This document shows positions 47,579 through 55,866 of a DNA stretch of 64,000 bases, one piece after another. Location: positions 1 through 64,000 of the forward strand of contig JAISGY010000013.1 in assembly GCA_031262835.1 (NCBI GenBank), given 5' to 3'. Numbering within the stretch: position 1 is the first letter of the stretch; every line of letters begins with the position of its first letter. The notes beneath the pieces were generated by a model. The model was given only the letters and a program-made list of their open reading frames with translations, was not told the DNA's origin and did not search any database. Source of the DNA: Ruminococcus sp. (GTDB lineage: Bacteria > Bacillota > Clostridia > Oscillospirales > Ruminococcaceae). Made by a program: the position numbers and the translations under genes.

Positions 47579-50014
47579 ATGAATAAGATTATAAGCACAA
47601 TTTTAGCGGCGTTGCTTTCCTTTTCGTTTCTCGGTGCGGCGGCTAAAAGTGATGAAACTGTTATGAAAAACGTCGGCTACGGTTCGGTTGACGTTGACGA
47701 AAAAGAGATTGTTCTTGAATTTGAACTTGACTATAAAGACGAATTCGCAAACACTATTTCCGCGAAGGATTTTGAACTTGATTACGGCTTTAACGCAATG
47801 ACAATCGGCAGCATCGAGTGGGAAGACGACATGAGTTTTAACATAACCCTTGACGGTAAGCTTGACCGGGCTTATGAAACCGCACAGGTCAGGATTTTGA
47901 GCTCCGCCTTCACCGACGGCAGACCGTATGTTGACGTTACATTCGACATAGTAAAGCCGCAGATGTTTATTGACTACGGTAATATTTCCTTTGAGGGTGG
48001 AATTTTAAGCCTCCCGATATCCCTATATCAGTGTAAATTCGAGAAGGACGCGGATGTTTCCGGTATTTCCCTTACCGGCGATCTTCCGGTGACTGTTAAG
48101 GGGTTTAAGCGGGTAAGTGAAAAGACAGCAGTTGTAGCCCTTGCGGCAGAGGGTTTTAACAATATTGACGAGGTATTAAAGGCTATAGATACAGCCGCAT
48201 TAGACGGTGCTGCTCTTTCGTTATCGGGCGATATTTTAACAACCATAAACGGCACGGCAATGAATCTTGATATGCCGTTTGAAGAAGCTATACCGATAAT
48301 CGAAGAAACCGTTATTAACGAAGACGGTACTATTCAGGTTCTTTGCAGACTCTATGGTTATAGCGGCAAGATTGACAATTCCCTTATAACATTAGGCGGC
48401 GACTTCGGAGAAGGTTTCGCGCTTTACAAAGATAACGAGACGTTTTTAAGCTTCAAGGTTAATCCGGGTAAAGAACTCATCACGGGGACAATAACCCTTG
48501 CGCCCGGCGCGCTTACTAACCCTTGGGGTACGCCGTCTTCGACGCTTGTCTATACGCGGAGTATCTCTTCTGACGATGTTTCGCAGAAAGCAACTGCAAT
48601 GGGCTTTGTACCATTTGAAGAAATCGGCGAGTATTCCTATATGCCGTATCAGGATATATCGGAGATGGAAGTTTCCCAAACGTCGGTTTTAGGCGTCTTA
48701 GGCGTAATAGGAACGGTAGGTTCTGTATTCGGAGCAGTAAACTCCGCTAAAACTTTCGGCGAAACGATTGCAGGACTCTTTGGGTTTTCCGCCGGACCCG
48801 ACCCGCTGGCGCCTGTAATGGAAGAACTGAATGCGATTAGGCAGGATATAGCAGGTCTCAATTCAATGATAGCCGGCTTAACGGTTGATGTGGCAGTTGA
48901 AGGCGCAAAAACCCGCATTAACAGCTTCAACGAAAAAATCGTATCTATGAATGAATATGTGAAGACATTTTATGTTGAAACAGAGATTGAAATAAAGACA
49001 ATTCTTCGTATGAGCGATGCCGAGGGCGTTACGCCGCCCTCAGCACTGGCGGGTGAATACTATGATTCGCTTACGCCCGAGCAAAAGCAGCAAGCGATAA
49101 AAGATTTTGAAAGAGCCTCTGTATCATTTAAAGCGGATCCCGGCATGAGTAAGGCAACTATTCTTGCAAATCTCGGCGGCGAAGATTCTGACGCGGCAAC
49201 AATTGTCTTTACAAAGGCGGCGCAGAAAATAGGGCTGAAAAAGTATGAGGGAAGCCCTTTCTCAGGTGTTTTTGTTGATGATTACAAATCGTTATGCAAT
49301 TTTGTAAGCGGCGGAACGTCGCAAAGCATATTAACCGATTACGACGTTGTAATTAACGGCACCTACAACTGGGAAACCGAAGCTTATGAAAAACGCGCCG
49401 GGTATCGGGTAATGGTTCTTTCAACGCTTATAGATGCCGGGAAAGCTTTAGACGTCTGCCTTAGCGCATACAGTATTGACTACCCCAAGACGGACGTGCA
49501 AAACGCTTACAATTCTGCCGTAAGGTATGCAACGTCAGGAGCAGGTTCTACAAAAGACCGCAATGAAGGCAATTTTTCAAACCGAGAATTATGTTTAACG
49601 GTTAACAAAACCGTACAATACTATAAGCCGCTCGATTACGGCAGTCCCTTATTATCACCGTTACTAAATAACAGGAAAGAAACCAACGTAATTTCCGAAG
49701 GCGAATTAAAACTGATAAAATTGCGCGCAAACAGGCTTGGTCGCTCGATTAGGACGGATATGACAAACTCGGGCTTTTCCCTACTGCCGAATAAAGACAG
49801 CAACGGGGCATATATAGTCGCCGGTATACCTGTTGAAAACGGAAAAGCTCGTGATTATAAATACGATACTTCAGCAGTTAGGTATGGTGCACCGGGATAT
49901 TATCTTGACGATAGAAAGAGTTTAGAACCTGTTTCGTGGTTAATAGTTTGCTTACGCAGCAAAGGACGCATAATAAGTCCCTACGACAGTTACTCCTTCT
50001 TAGCGTATGACTGA
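47579..50014 (+). CDS. Large secreted protein of unknown function, paralogue 1
   Basis: Start MNKIISTILAALLSFSFLGAAA (signal peptide), 1 bp after zinc-ribbon stop; paralogous to 50169..52589. Confidence 0.8.
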   Translation: MNKIISTILAALLSFSFLGAAAKSDETVMKNVGYGSVDVDEKEIVLEFELDYKDEFANTISAKDFELDYGFNAMTIGSIEWEDDMSFNITLDGKLDRAYETAQVRILSSAFTDGRPYVDVTFDIVKPQMFIDYGNISFEGGILSLPISLYQCKFEKDADVSGISLTGDLPVTVKGFKRVSEKTAVVALAAEGFNNIDEVLKAIDTAALDGAALSLSGDILTTINGTAMNLDMPFEEAIPIIEETVINEDGTIQVLCRLYGYSGKIDNSLITLGGDFGEGFALYKDNETFLSFKVNPGKELITGTITLAPGALTNPWGTPSSTLVYTRSISSDDVSQKATAMGFVPFEEIGEYSYMPYQDISEMEVSQTSVLGVLGVIGTVGSVFGAVNSAKTFGETIAGLFGFSAGPDPLAPVMEELNAIRQDIAGLNSMIAGLTVDVAVEGAKTRINSFNEKIVSMNEYVKTFYVETEIEIKTILRMSDAEGVTPPSALAGEYYDSLTPEQKQQAIKDFERASVSFKADPGMSKATILANLGGEDSDAATIVFTKAAQKIGLKKYEGSPFSGVFVDDYKSLCNFVSGGTSQSILTDYDVVINGTYNWETEAYEKRAGYRVMVLSTLIDAGKALDVCLSAYSIDYPKTDVQNAYNSAVRYATSGAGSTKDRNEGNFSNRELCLTVNKTVQYYKPLDYGSPLLSPLLNNRKETNVISEGELKLIKLRANRLGRSIRTDMTNSGFSLLPNKDSNGAYIVAGIPVENGKARDYKYDTSAVRYGAPGYYLDDRKSLEPVSWLIVCLRSKGRIISPYDSYSFLAYD

Positions 50015-50019
50015 GAAAA

Positions 50020-50056
50020 AGCCGGCAGCGAAAAGCTGTCGGCTTTCCTCTTTCAA
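50020..50056 (+). terminator. Rho-independent terminator
   Basis: aaagccggcagc gaaa agctgtcggcttt cctcttt. Confidence 0.75.
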
Positions 50057-50088
50057 AAGTAAAATATATAAAATATTTGTAAAATGTA

Positions 50089-50117
50089 TTGACAAATTGT
50101 AGACAATGATATATAAT
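50089..50117 (+). promoter_or_regulatory. sigma-A-like promoter for paralogue 2
   Basis: TTGACA (50089-50094) N17 TATAAT (50112-50117); upstream aaatgtaTTGACAaatt matches the 47350 promoter. Confidence 0.8.
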
Positions 50118-50168
50118 AGTAATCGTACAAGCGAAAACCAACAACTCGAAGCTTCTGTGAGGTTACAT

Positions 50169-52589
50169 ATGAAGATAAACAAAATTATAGGTACAATCTT
50201 AGCGGCGATGCTTTGCCTGTCCCTTGCCGGCGCGGCGGCGGTAAGCGAAGAGCGTGACGTCACGCCCGTTATGCAAAACGTCAGCTACGGTACGGTTGAC
50301 GTTGACGATCGCGAGATTGTCCTTGAGTTCGACCTTGACTATAAAGACGAAATCGCGAAAACGCTTTCGGCGAAGGATATTGAACTTGATTACGGCTTTC
50401 ACGCAATGACAATTAAGAGCATCAATTGGAACAACGACTTGACGTTTAACATTACCCTTGACGGAAAAATTGACAGGAACTTTGAAACCGCGCAGGTTAG
50501 GCTCTTAACCTCTGCCTTTACCGGCGACAGGGACCCCGCCGATATAACCTTCGATATAGTAAAGCCGCAGATGTTTATCGACTATGACGACATTTCGTTT
50601 ACGGACGGCGTTTTAAGCCTGCCCGTGACGCTCTATCAGTGTGAATTTGTCAAGACGTGGGACATTTCGCACATAACCCTTACCGGTGATGTTCCTTTTA
50701 CAGTTTCGGGGCTTAAGATAACCAACGCCGAAAATGCGGTTGTAGAACTGCTGACGGAGGGCTTTGATGATATTGATTCGGCTCTTAAAGCCGTTTCTAA
50801 TGCTTCGCTTGTTATTTCCGGCAAGGCATTAACAACCATAAACGGGACGACAATGAGTCTTGATATGCCCTTTAACGAGGTTATCCCGACAATTGAAGAA
50901 ACCGCCCCTAACGAAGACGGGACGGTTCAGGTTTTATGCAGATTGATTGGCAGTGAAAAAACACTCGATAGCTCGCTCATTAGCTTAGGCGGCGGCTTTG
51001 CCGACAAAGAAGCGGCTTTCACCATTTCCGAAACGGGCGAAACGCTCATAAGCTTTAAGGTTAAACCCGACGGCGTTAACTTAACATCGGGGACTATTAC
51101 CTTAGCGGCGGGCGCGCTCACTAACCCTTGGGGTACGCCGTCCGAAAAGTTTGTATATACACGCAGTATTTCATATGACGATATATACGGTGAGGAAACC
51201 GCAGAGCCCGAAGACGGCGACGCGGTCGCAACCGCTGCATTGGGCTTTGTGCCTTTTGATGAAATCGGCGAGTATTCCTTTATGCCGTATGAAGAGACTG
51301 CCGACCTGACTTACAGCGAGATGGGGCTTATCGACATAGTGGGGAGTCTCGGTCCTGCCGCGAATGTGTTTATGATCGCATATTACTCTCTTGGTATAGG
51401 CTTAAAGATTGCATCTGTTGCGGGATATCTTCCCGACGGGAACGCACAAACTGCGAAAGCCCTTAACGGAATTGAGGGTGAAATTTCAAGCCTTACCGCG
51501 CTGATAAACAACCTGTCGGTTGACGTATCTGTTGAGAACGCGAAAACCCGTGTCCAGAATTTTAACAGAGACCTTACCGCTATGAACGAAACCCGAAAAC
51601 AGTTTTATAACGAATTTGACAGTGAAGTAAGGAAACTGATTCTTGAACCGAGTGCCGAGAAGGCTTTAGCGGGCGAAATTTTTGATAACTATTCGCAAAC
51701 AGAAAAAGATCATGCGATAAGAGAGTATGAAAGAGCGTACCCCATCTTCAAGGCTAACAAACGTTTGACTAAAGTACAGATTCTCGAATATTTCGGAGGA
51801 CAATATGCATACCCGATAATCTTCGCAAAGGCGGCAGAAAAAATAGGTCCGAAATACTATAACACTACGGTTAACGGAAACCGCCTTACCGTTGCTTATA
51901 TCACATTATGCAAACAGGTAAGCGGAGGCTCGTATTCGCAAAGTATCCTTACCGACGTCGATTGTGTTATTAACGGAACGTACAACTGGGAAGGCGAAGC
52001 GTATCCGAAACGCGCCGACTACAGAGCAATGATTCAGGCAAGGCTTTATGAATTAGGCAATTTTGTTGACATCTGCATGAGTACGTACGACTATGATCTT
52101 GATAAATCCGACGCTGCGAATGCTTATACCGAAGCAATAAACTATATCACGACAGGAGCAGGACTAACCAGAGACCGCAAATTCCCTTCTACAAACCCAA
52201 GTTTAGATTTCTGTGTAACGCTTAACAGAAAATTCCGGATTGTCGGCGCGTTGAATCACGATAGAGAATTTGCTGACAAAGATCAACTGATGCTCCTAAA
52301 GATGCGTACAAACAGACTTGGGCGGACACTCGCGGAGGATTTTAAAGCCGCAGGACTAATCTTGAACGGTGAGCCGGTAACCTATCTTGCCGCAGGTCCG
52401 ATACGCGATAGAACAAAAGGATTTCAACCTTTTGGTTACACTCATTGGAAGAACGTTGATGCATACAGAATGGACGATAGAGGCGGCATTGATTTAATTG
52501 ACTTAGAGTTTTATTACTATAATCTTGCTATGCACAACAGACTTACAATGTCTGAGAATTACGATTTTGCAATGTTAGTGCGCCTGTAG
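50169..52589 (+). CDS. Large secreted protein of unknown function, paralogue 2
   Basis: MKINKIIGTILAAMLCLSLAGAAA signal peptide; shared blocks DYGFHAMTIKSINW, IVKPQMFIDY, GALTNPWGTPS, VSGGSYSQSILTDVDCVINGTYNWEGEAYPKRADYRAM. Confidence 0.8.
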   Translation: MKINKIIGTILAAMLCLSLAGAAAVSEERDVTPVMQNVSYGTVDVDDREIVLEFDLDYKDEIAKTLSAKDIELDYGFHAMTIKSINWNNDLTFNITLDGKIDRNFETAQVRLLTSAFTGDRDPADITFDIVKPQMFIDYDDISFTDGVLSLPVTLYQCEFVKTWDISHITLTGDVPFTVSGLKITNAENAVVELLTEGFDDIDSALKAVSNASLVISGKALTTINGTTMSLDMPFNEVIPTIEETAPNEDGTVQVLCRLIGSEKTLDSSLISLGGGFADKEAAFTISETGETLISFKVKPDGVNLTSGTITLAAGALTNPWGTPSEKFVYTRSISYDDIYGEETAEPEDGDAVATAALGFVPFDEIGEYSFMPYEETADLTYSEMGLIDIVGSLGPAANVFMIAYYSLGIGLKIASVAGYLPDGNAQTAKALNGIEGEISSLTALINNLSVDVSVENAKTRVQNFNRDLTAMNETRKQFYNEFDSEVRKLILEPSAEKALAGEIFDNYSQTEKDHAIREYERAYPIFKANKRLTKVQILEYFGGQYAYPIIFAKAAEKIGPKYYNTTVNGNRLTVAYITLCKQVSGGSYSQSILTDVDCVINGTYNWEGEAYPKRADYRAMIQARLYELGNFVDICMSTYDYDLDKSDAANAYTEAINYITTGAGLTRDRKFPSTNPSLDFCVTLNRKFRIVGALNHDREFADKDQLMLLKMRTNRLGRTLAEDFKAAGLILNGEPVTYLAAGPIRDRTKGFQPFGYTHWKNVDAYRMDDRGGIDLIDLEFYYYNLAMHNRLTMSENYDFAMLVRL

Positions 52590-52597
52590 ATATGACC

Positions 52598-52634
52598 CGC
52601 CCCCGAAGGTTTTTCGGGGGCGTAGTTTTTATTT
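52598..52634. terminator. Rho-independent terminator between convergent genes
   Basis: cgcccccgaa ggttt ttcgggggcg tagttttt. Confidence 0.75.
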
Positions 52635-54029
52635 CTTCGCAAAGAGGGATTTTTTCTTGTTCTCCGTGTCACCGAAAGTAGTCGTAAACAATTTATCCGA
52701 CATAAACATTCGTACCGCCGCATAGAGCGTCCCGGCAAGGAAGAGAGCCTGATAAGCCGCCCCGACCCAGAAGATAAGGAAGTTCCCCGACATGAGGTTC
52801 GGCATCGCCATGTAAGCGTTCGTGAAGGGGATAGCGTACATGATAATCTTGAACATCACAGGCATGGTGTTTACGTCCGCCATGAGGGTTACAAAGAAGG
52901 GGAGCATAGAAGCCATTACTACCGGAAGCATGAGGGAAGCCTGTGACTTCGCGTCGGTTGCCATTGCACCGAGAAGCAGTGCCGCGGCAAGACCGATTGC
53001 AAGGGACAGTATAAGCTGTAAGCCGAAAAGGAGATATTCCCCGACAGAAAGGGTTATACCGAGGGCAGAAAGAGCCTGCGGAACCGACATAACCTGTTCT
53101 GTTAACGCGGAAAGGTCTGCACTCGAAACCTGTTCAGGACTGATGCTCGAAGAACTCATCGCCGCGTTCATCGCCCCTCCGGCAATCCCGCCGATATAGA
53201 ATACCATTCCGATACCCATTGTTATCGCGTTAAGAATCGCCGCAACAACCGCCGCCGCCATCTTCGACATAAGCACCGAAAGCCTTGAAACAGGGGTCGA
53301 AAGAAGCGTTTCAAGCGTCTTGTCAATCTTCTCTGTTGAAATTGCAGTCATAATCATCTGCGAAGCCATTGTAAGAAGGAAGAACACCGCAATCGGCGCA
53401 ATCATATTCTGCATCATCATTACCGCCGAAAGCGAGGCGGTGTTGATTTTCGCAACCTTCCCGTCAAGTGTCGTGTAGTTAACAGTAGAAGCTCCAGCGT
53501 CAAGTTTTTTTAAAACCTCTTCCGAAACGCCGTACGACTTAAGCAAAATCTCGTCCTTTGAAGCAGCGTTAATTGTATTAACGGCGTCGGCGGTAGATAA
53601 CGAATCAAGGCTTGTGAAAACCCCGCCTATCGACATTTCGGTTATGACGGTGATTTCACCGCTTTTTCCGTCATTGATTACGCTGTTCCCGAACCCTTCC
53701 GGAATAATTATTAGCGATTTTATACCAAGCTTTTCAAGCTCGGCGGGGTAACTTTCGGGGGTTATACTTTCGGGAAGTTTAACCATGTTGAGCGTGCTTC
53801 CGCCTTCGGTCATTCTTGCCAAGATATCGGCGGTAAACGCACTGTCATCAAGGTTCGCAATGGAAAGTTTAGAGCTTGCAATAGAATCGGTAACGCCGTT
53901 CATAGCCTGCCCGACAATCTGCCCGAGGAAGATAAAAAGCACCATCGTCATTATCATCGAAACGATAACCTGTCGGGTTAAGAGCCCCGAGAGCTCTTTC
54001 TTAAAAAGGTTAGAGAACTTCATTTTCAT
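52629..54029 (-). CDS. ABC transporter permease (NatB/ABC2_membrane_3-like)
   Basis: N-terminal TM, large extracytoplasmic domain, multi-TM C-terminus; overlaps partner ATPase. Confidence 0.85.
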   Translation of the reverse strand: MKMKFSNLFKKELSGLLTRQVIVSMIMTMVLFIFLGQIVGQAMNGVTDSIASSKLSIANLDDSAFTADILARMTEGGSTLNMVKLPESITPESYPAELEKLGIKSLIIIPEGFGNSVINDGKSGEITVITEMSIGGVFTSLDSLSTADAVNTINAASKDEILLKSYGVSEEVLKKLDAGASTVNYTTLDGKVAKINTASLSAVMMMQNMIAPIAVFFLLTMASQMIMTAISTEKIDKTLETLLSTPVSRLSVLMSKMAAAVVAAILNAITMGIGMVFYIGGIAGGAMNAAMSSSSISPEQVSSADLSALTEQVMSVPQALSALGITLSVGEYLLFGLQLILSLAIGLAAALLLGAMATDAKSQASLMLPVVMASMLPFFVTLMADVNTMPVMFKIIMYAIPFTNAYMAMPNLMSGNFLIFWVGAAYQALFLAGTLYAAVRMFMSDKLFTTTFGDTENKKKSLFAKK

Positions 54030-54753
54030 TCACCGCCTTAACAAATACTTCTTCGAGGTTGTCGGAATTATACTTTGCCTTAAGCTCCGCAACGGTCCCC
54101 TGCGCGGTAATCTTCCCGGCGGTTATAAGCCCGACCCTGTCCGCAAGGTATTCAATCTCAAGCATATTATGACTTGAAAGCAGAAACGACATCTTGTTAT
54201 TAACCGAAAGCTCTTTAATCATCTTGCGGATTTCAAGCGCGTTAATAACGTCAAGACCGCTCGTCGCTTCGTCCATTATCGCAAGCTTGGGGTTTGTCAT
54301 AACCGCTCTTGCAAGAAGCAGCTTGCGAATCATTCCGCGTGAATAGCCGCCGATTTTATCGCGAAGTTTCTCCCCGAGCCCGGATATAGCCTCGCCCCGC
54401 TGCACAAACGATTCAAGCTCCGCCCTGTCCTTCGCAAATAAGCTCCCCATAAACTCAAGGTAACCTATCCCGGTAAGGGTCTTATACGCCCCCGCCTCGT
54501 CGGGCAGATATGTAACCCGCTTCCTGAATTCCTCGGGAGCTTTAGTCAGCGCGAAGCCGTCCATAAAAGCCTCCCCCGAAGTCGGTGAAATAAGGGTTGA
54601 GAGCATACGGATAGTTGTCGTTTTCCCCGCGCCGTTCGGACCTATAAGCGCGTAAATCTCGCCCTCGCCCACGTCAAAACTAACGTTATCCGCGGCGAAC
54701 ACGTCCTTTTTCGGGTATTTTTTTGAAAGCCCTTTAACTTCTAAAACATTCAA
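54010..54753 (-). CDS. ABC transporter ATP-binding protein (NatA-like)
   Basis: GPNGAGKTTTIRML, GGYSRGMIRKLLLARA, LAIMDEATSGLD; TTG start at 54753 behind GGAGG. Confidence 0.9.
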   Translation of the reverse strand: MNVLEVKGLSKKYPKKDVFAADNVSFDVGEGEIYALIGPNGAGKTTTIRMLSTLISPTSGEAFMDGFALTKAPEEFRKRVTYLPDEAGAYKTLTGIGYLEFMGSLFAKDRAELESFVQRGEAISGLGEKLRDKIGGYSRGMIRKLLLARAVMTNPKLAIMDEATSGLDVINALEIRKMIKELSVNNKMSFLLSSHNMLEIEYLADRVGLITAGKITAQGTVAELKAKYNSDNLEEVFVKAVNENEVL

Positions 54754-54786
54754 AACTTGCGTCCTCCACTGTATAATACTATTTGA

Positions 54787-54817
54787 CTGTCTCCCCCGCC
54801 TCCGGCGGGGGAGACAG
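54787..54817. repeat. G/C-rich perfect palindrome, copy 2
   Basis: ctgtctcccccgcc tcc ggcgggggagacag, 14-bp perfect arms. Confidence 0.75.
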
Positions 54818-54937
54818 CCGTATAACTTCAAGGATTAGTATAAGTTTTCCTAAATAATATTATAATATATGCAAACGCAAGTGTCAATATCTTTTACCGA
54901 ATTATTTATTAAGTTTTTATTAATTTCATAAATCTAC

Positions 54938-54966
54938 TTGACATCTCGCTAATTTTATAGTAGAAT
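54938..54966 (+). promoter_or_regulatory. Promoter for tRNA-Ser
   Basis: TTGACA (54938-54943) N17 TAGAAT (54961-54966). Confidence 0.6.
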
Positions 54967-54977
54967 ATAATAGCTGT

Positions 54978-55063
54978 GGAAGCGTATCGAAGTGGTCATA
55001 ACGGGACTGACTCGAAATCAGTTTGCCTTAACCGGCACGTGGGTTCGAATCCCACCGCTTCCG
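54978..55063 (+). tRNA. tRNA-Ser(CGA)
   Basis: 7-bp acceptor GGAAGCG/CGCTTCC, anticodon stem ACTGA-CTCGAAA-TCAGT, long variable arm, T-arm GTGGGTTCGAATCCCAC; CCA not encoded. Confidence 0.95.
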
Positions 55064-55078
55064 TCCGGTGCAATATTA

Positions 55079-55115
55079 AAAAAACTCGTCCAAAATTTGG
55101 GCGAGTTTTTTGTAC
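55079..55115 (+). terminator. Rho-independent terminator of tRNA-Ser
   Basis: aaaaaactcgtcc aaaattt gggcgagtttttt. Confidence 0.85.
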
Positions 55116-55187
55116 TAAATAATAGTTTGTCCGCATAAGAATTATTAAAGTTAATTTTAGACGAATAGTGCGAAGGAGCATCTTCAT

Positions 55188-55808
55188 ATGGCGAGAGCAA
55201 AAAAGAGCAAGAAAGTCCTTATAATCCTTATCGTAGTTTTAGTCTGCATAGGTCTGACGGTATTTTTCGTTATCAAGGCAAAGCAGGAAAAAGCCCTTGA
55301 CGAAGTGTTCGCAATGGCTTCAAATTCCGAGCGAATCGGCTTCCTTAACAGTCAAGGCTGGATAGTCAAGCCCGACCCCGTCCGCGAGGAAATCGTAACC
55401 CTCCCGACAGAATTTAACGATACCTTCTCCGAATATTTAAAGCTCCAAGAATCACAGGGCTTCGACCTTGTAAAATACGCAGGCGAAGACGTTACAATCT
55501 ACGTCTATGACATATTAAATTACCCCGACTACCCCGAGGGAATTCAGGCGAACATGATTGTCAACAACGACAGGCTTATCGGCGGCGAAATAAGGCAAGA
55601 CGCGGAAAACGGCTTCATTATCCCGCTAATTACAGTAAGCTACATAAACCCCTATGACGCGGTAGAGGAAGCCGAAGTTACCGACCCTGCCGTAACAACG
55701 GTATCAGCCGTACAACCGACAATTACAATCGAAACAACAACCGCAACCGCTCTGCCTCAAGTAATCCTTGAAGATGCAATGTATTCAGGTTACGATTTTA
55801 CGCCGTAA
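55188..55808 (+). CDS. Membrane-anchored protein of unknown function with Thr-rich segment
   Basis: N-terminal TM VLIILIVVLVCIGLTVFFVI; upstream cgaaggag RBS-like sequence. Confidence 0.65.
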   Translation: MARAKKSKKVLIILIVVLVCIGLTVFFVIKAKQEKALDEVFAMASNSERIGFLNSQGWIVKPDPVREEIVTLPTEFNDTFSEYLKLQESQGFDLVKYAGEDVTIYVYDILNYPDYPEGIQANMIVNNDRLIGGEIRQDAENGFIIPLITVSYINPYDAVEEAEVTDPAVTTVSAVQPTITIETTTATALPQVILEDAMYSGYDFTP

Positions 55809-55819
55809 AGGCAAATCCC

Positions 55820-55866
55820 GCGCAAAGAACCGCCCGGTCAATAGACAGGGCGGTTCGCCTTTTATT
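55820..55866. terminator. Rho-independent terminator between convergent genes
   Basis: gaaccgccc ggtcaatagacag ggcggttc gcctttta. Confidence 0.7.

Noticed and set aside
54034-54753. ABC exporter pair as a dedicated immunity or secretion system for the neighbouring secreted proteins
   Set aside because: Convergent orientation, own terminator, and common NatAB-like architecture; adjacency alone does not support a functional link
54996-55200. Minus-strand ORFs 54996..55187 and 55018..55200 containing AVGFEPTCRLRQTDFES and SGGIRTHVPVKAN
   Set aside because: Classic spurious peptides from reading the antisense of a tRNA gene (tRNA-Ser); not proteins
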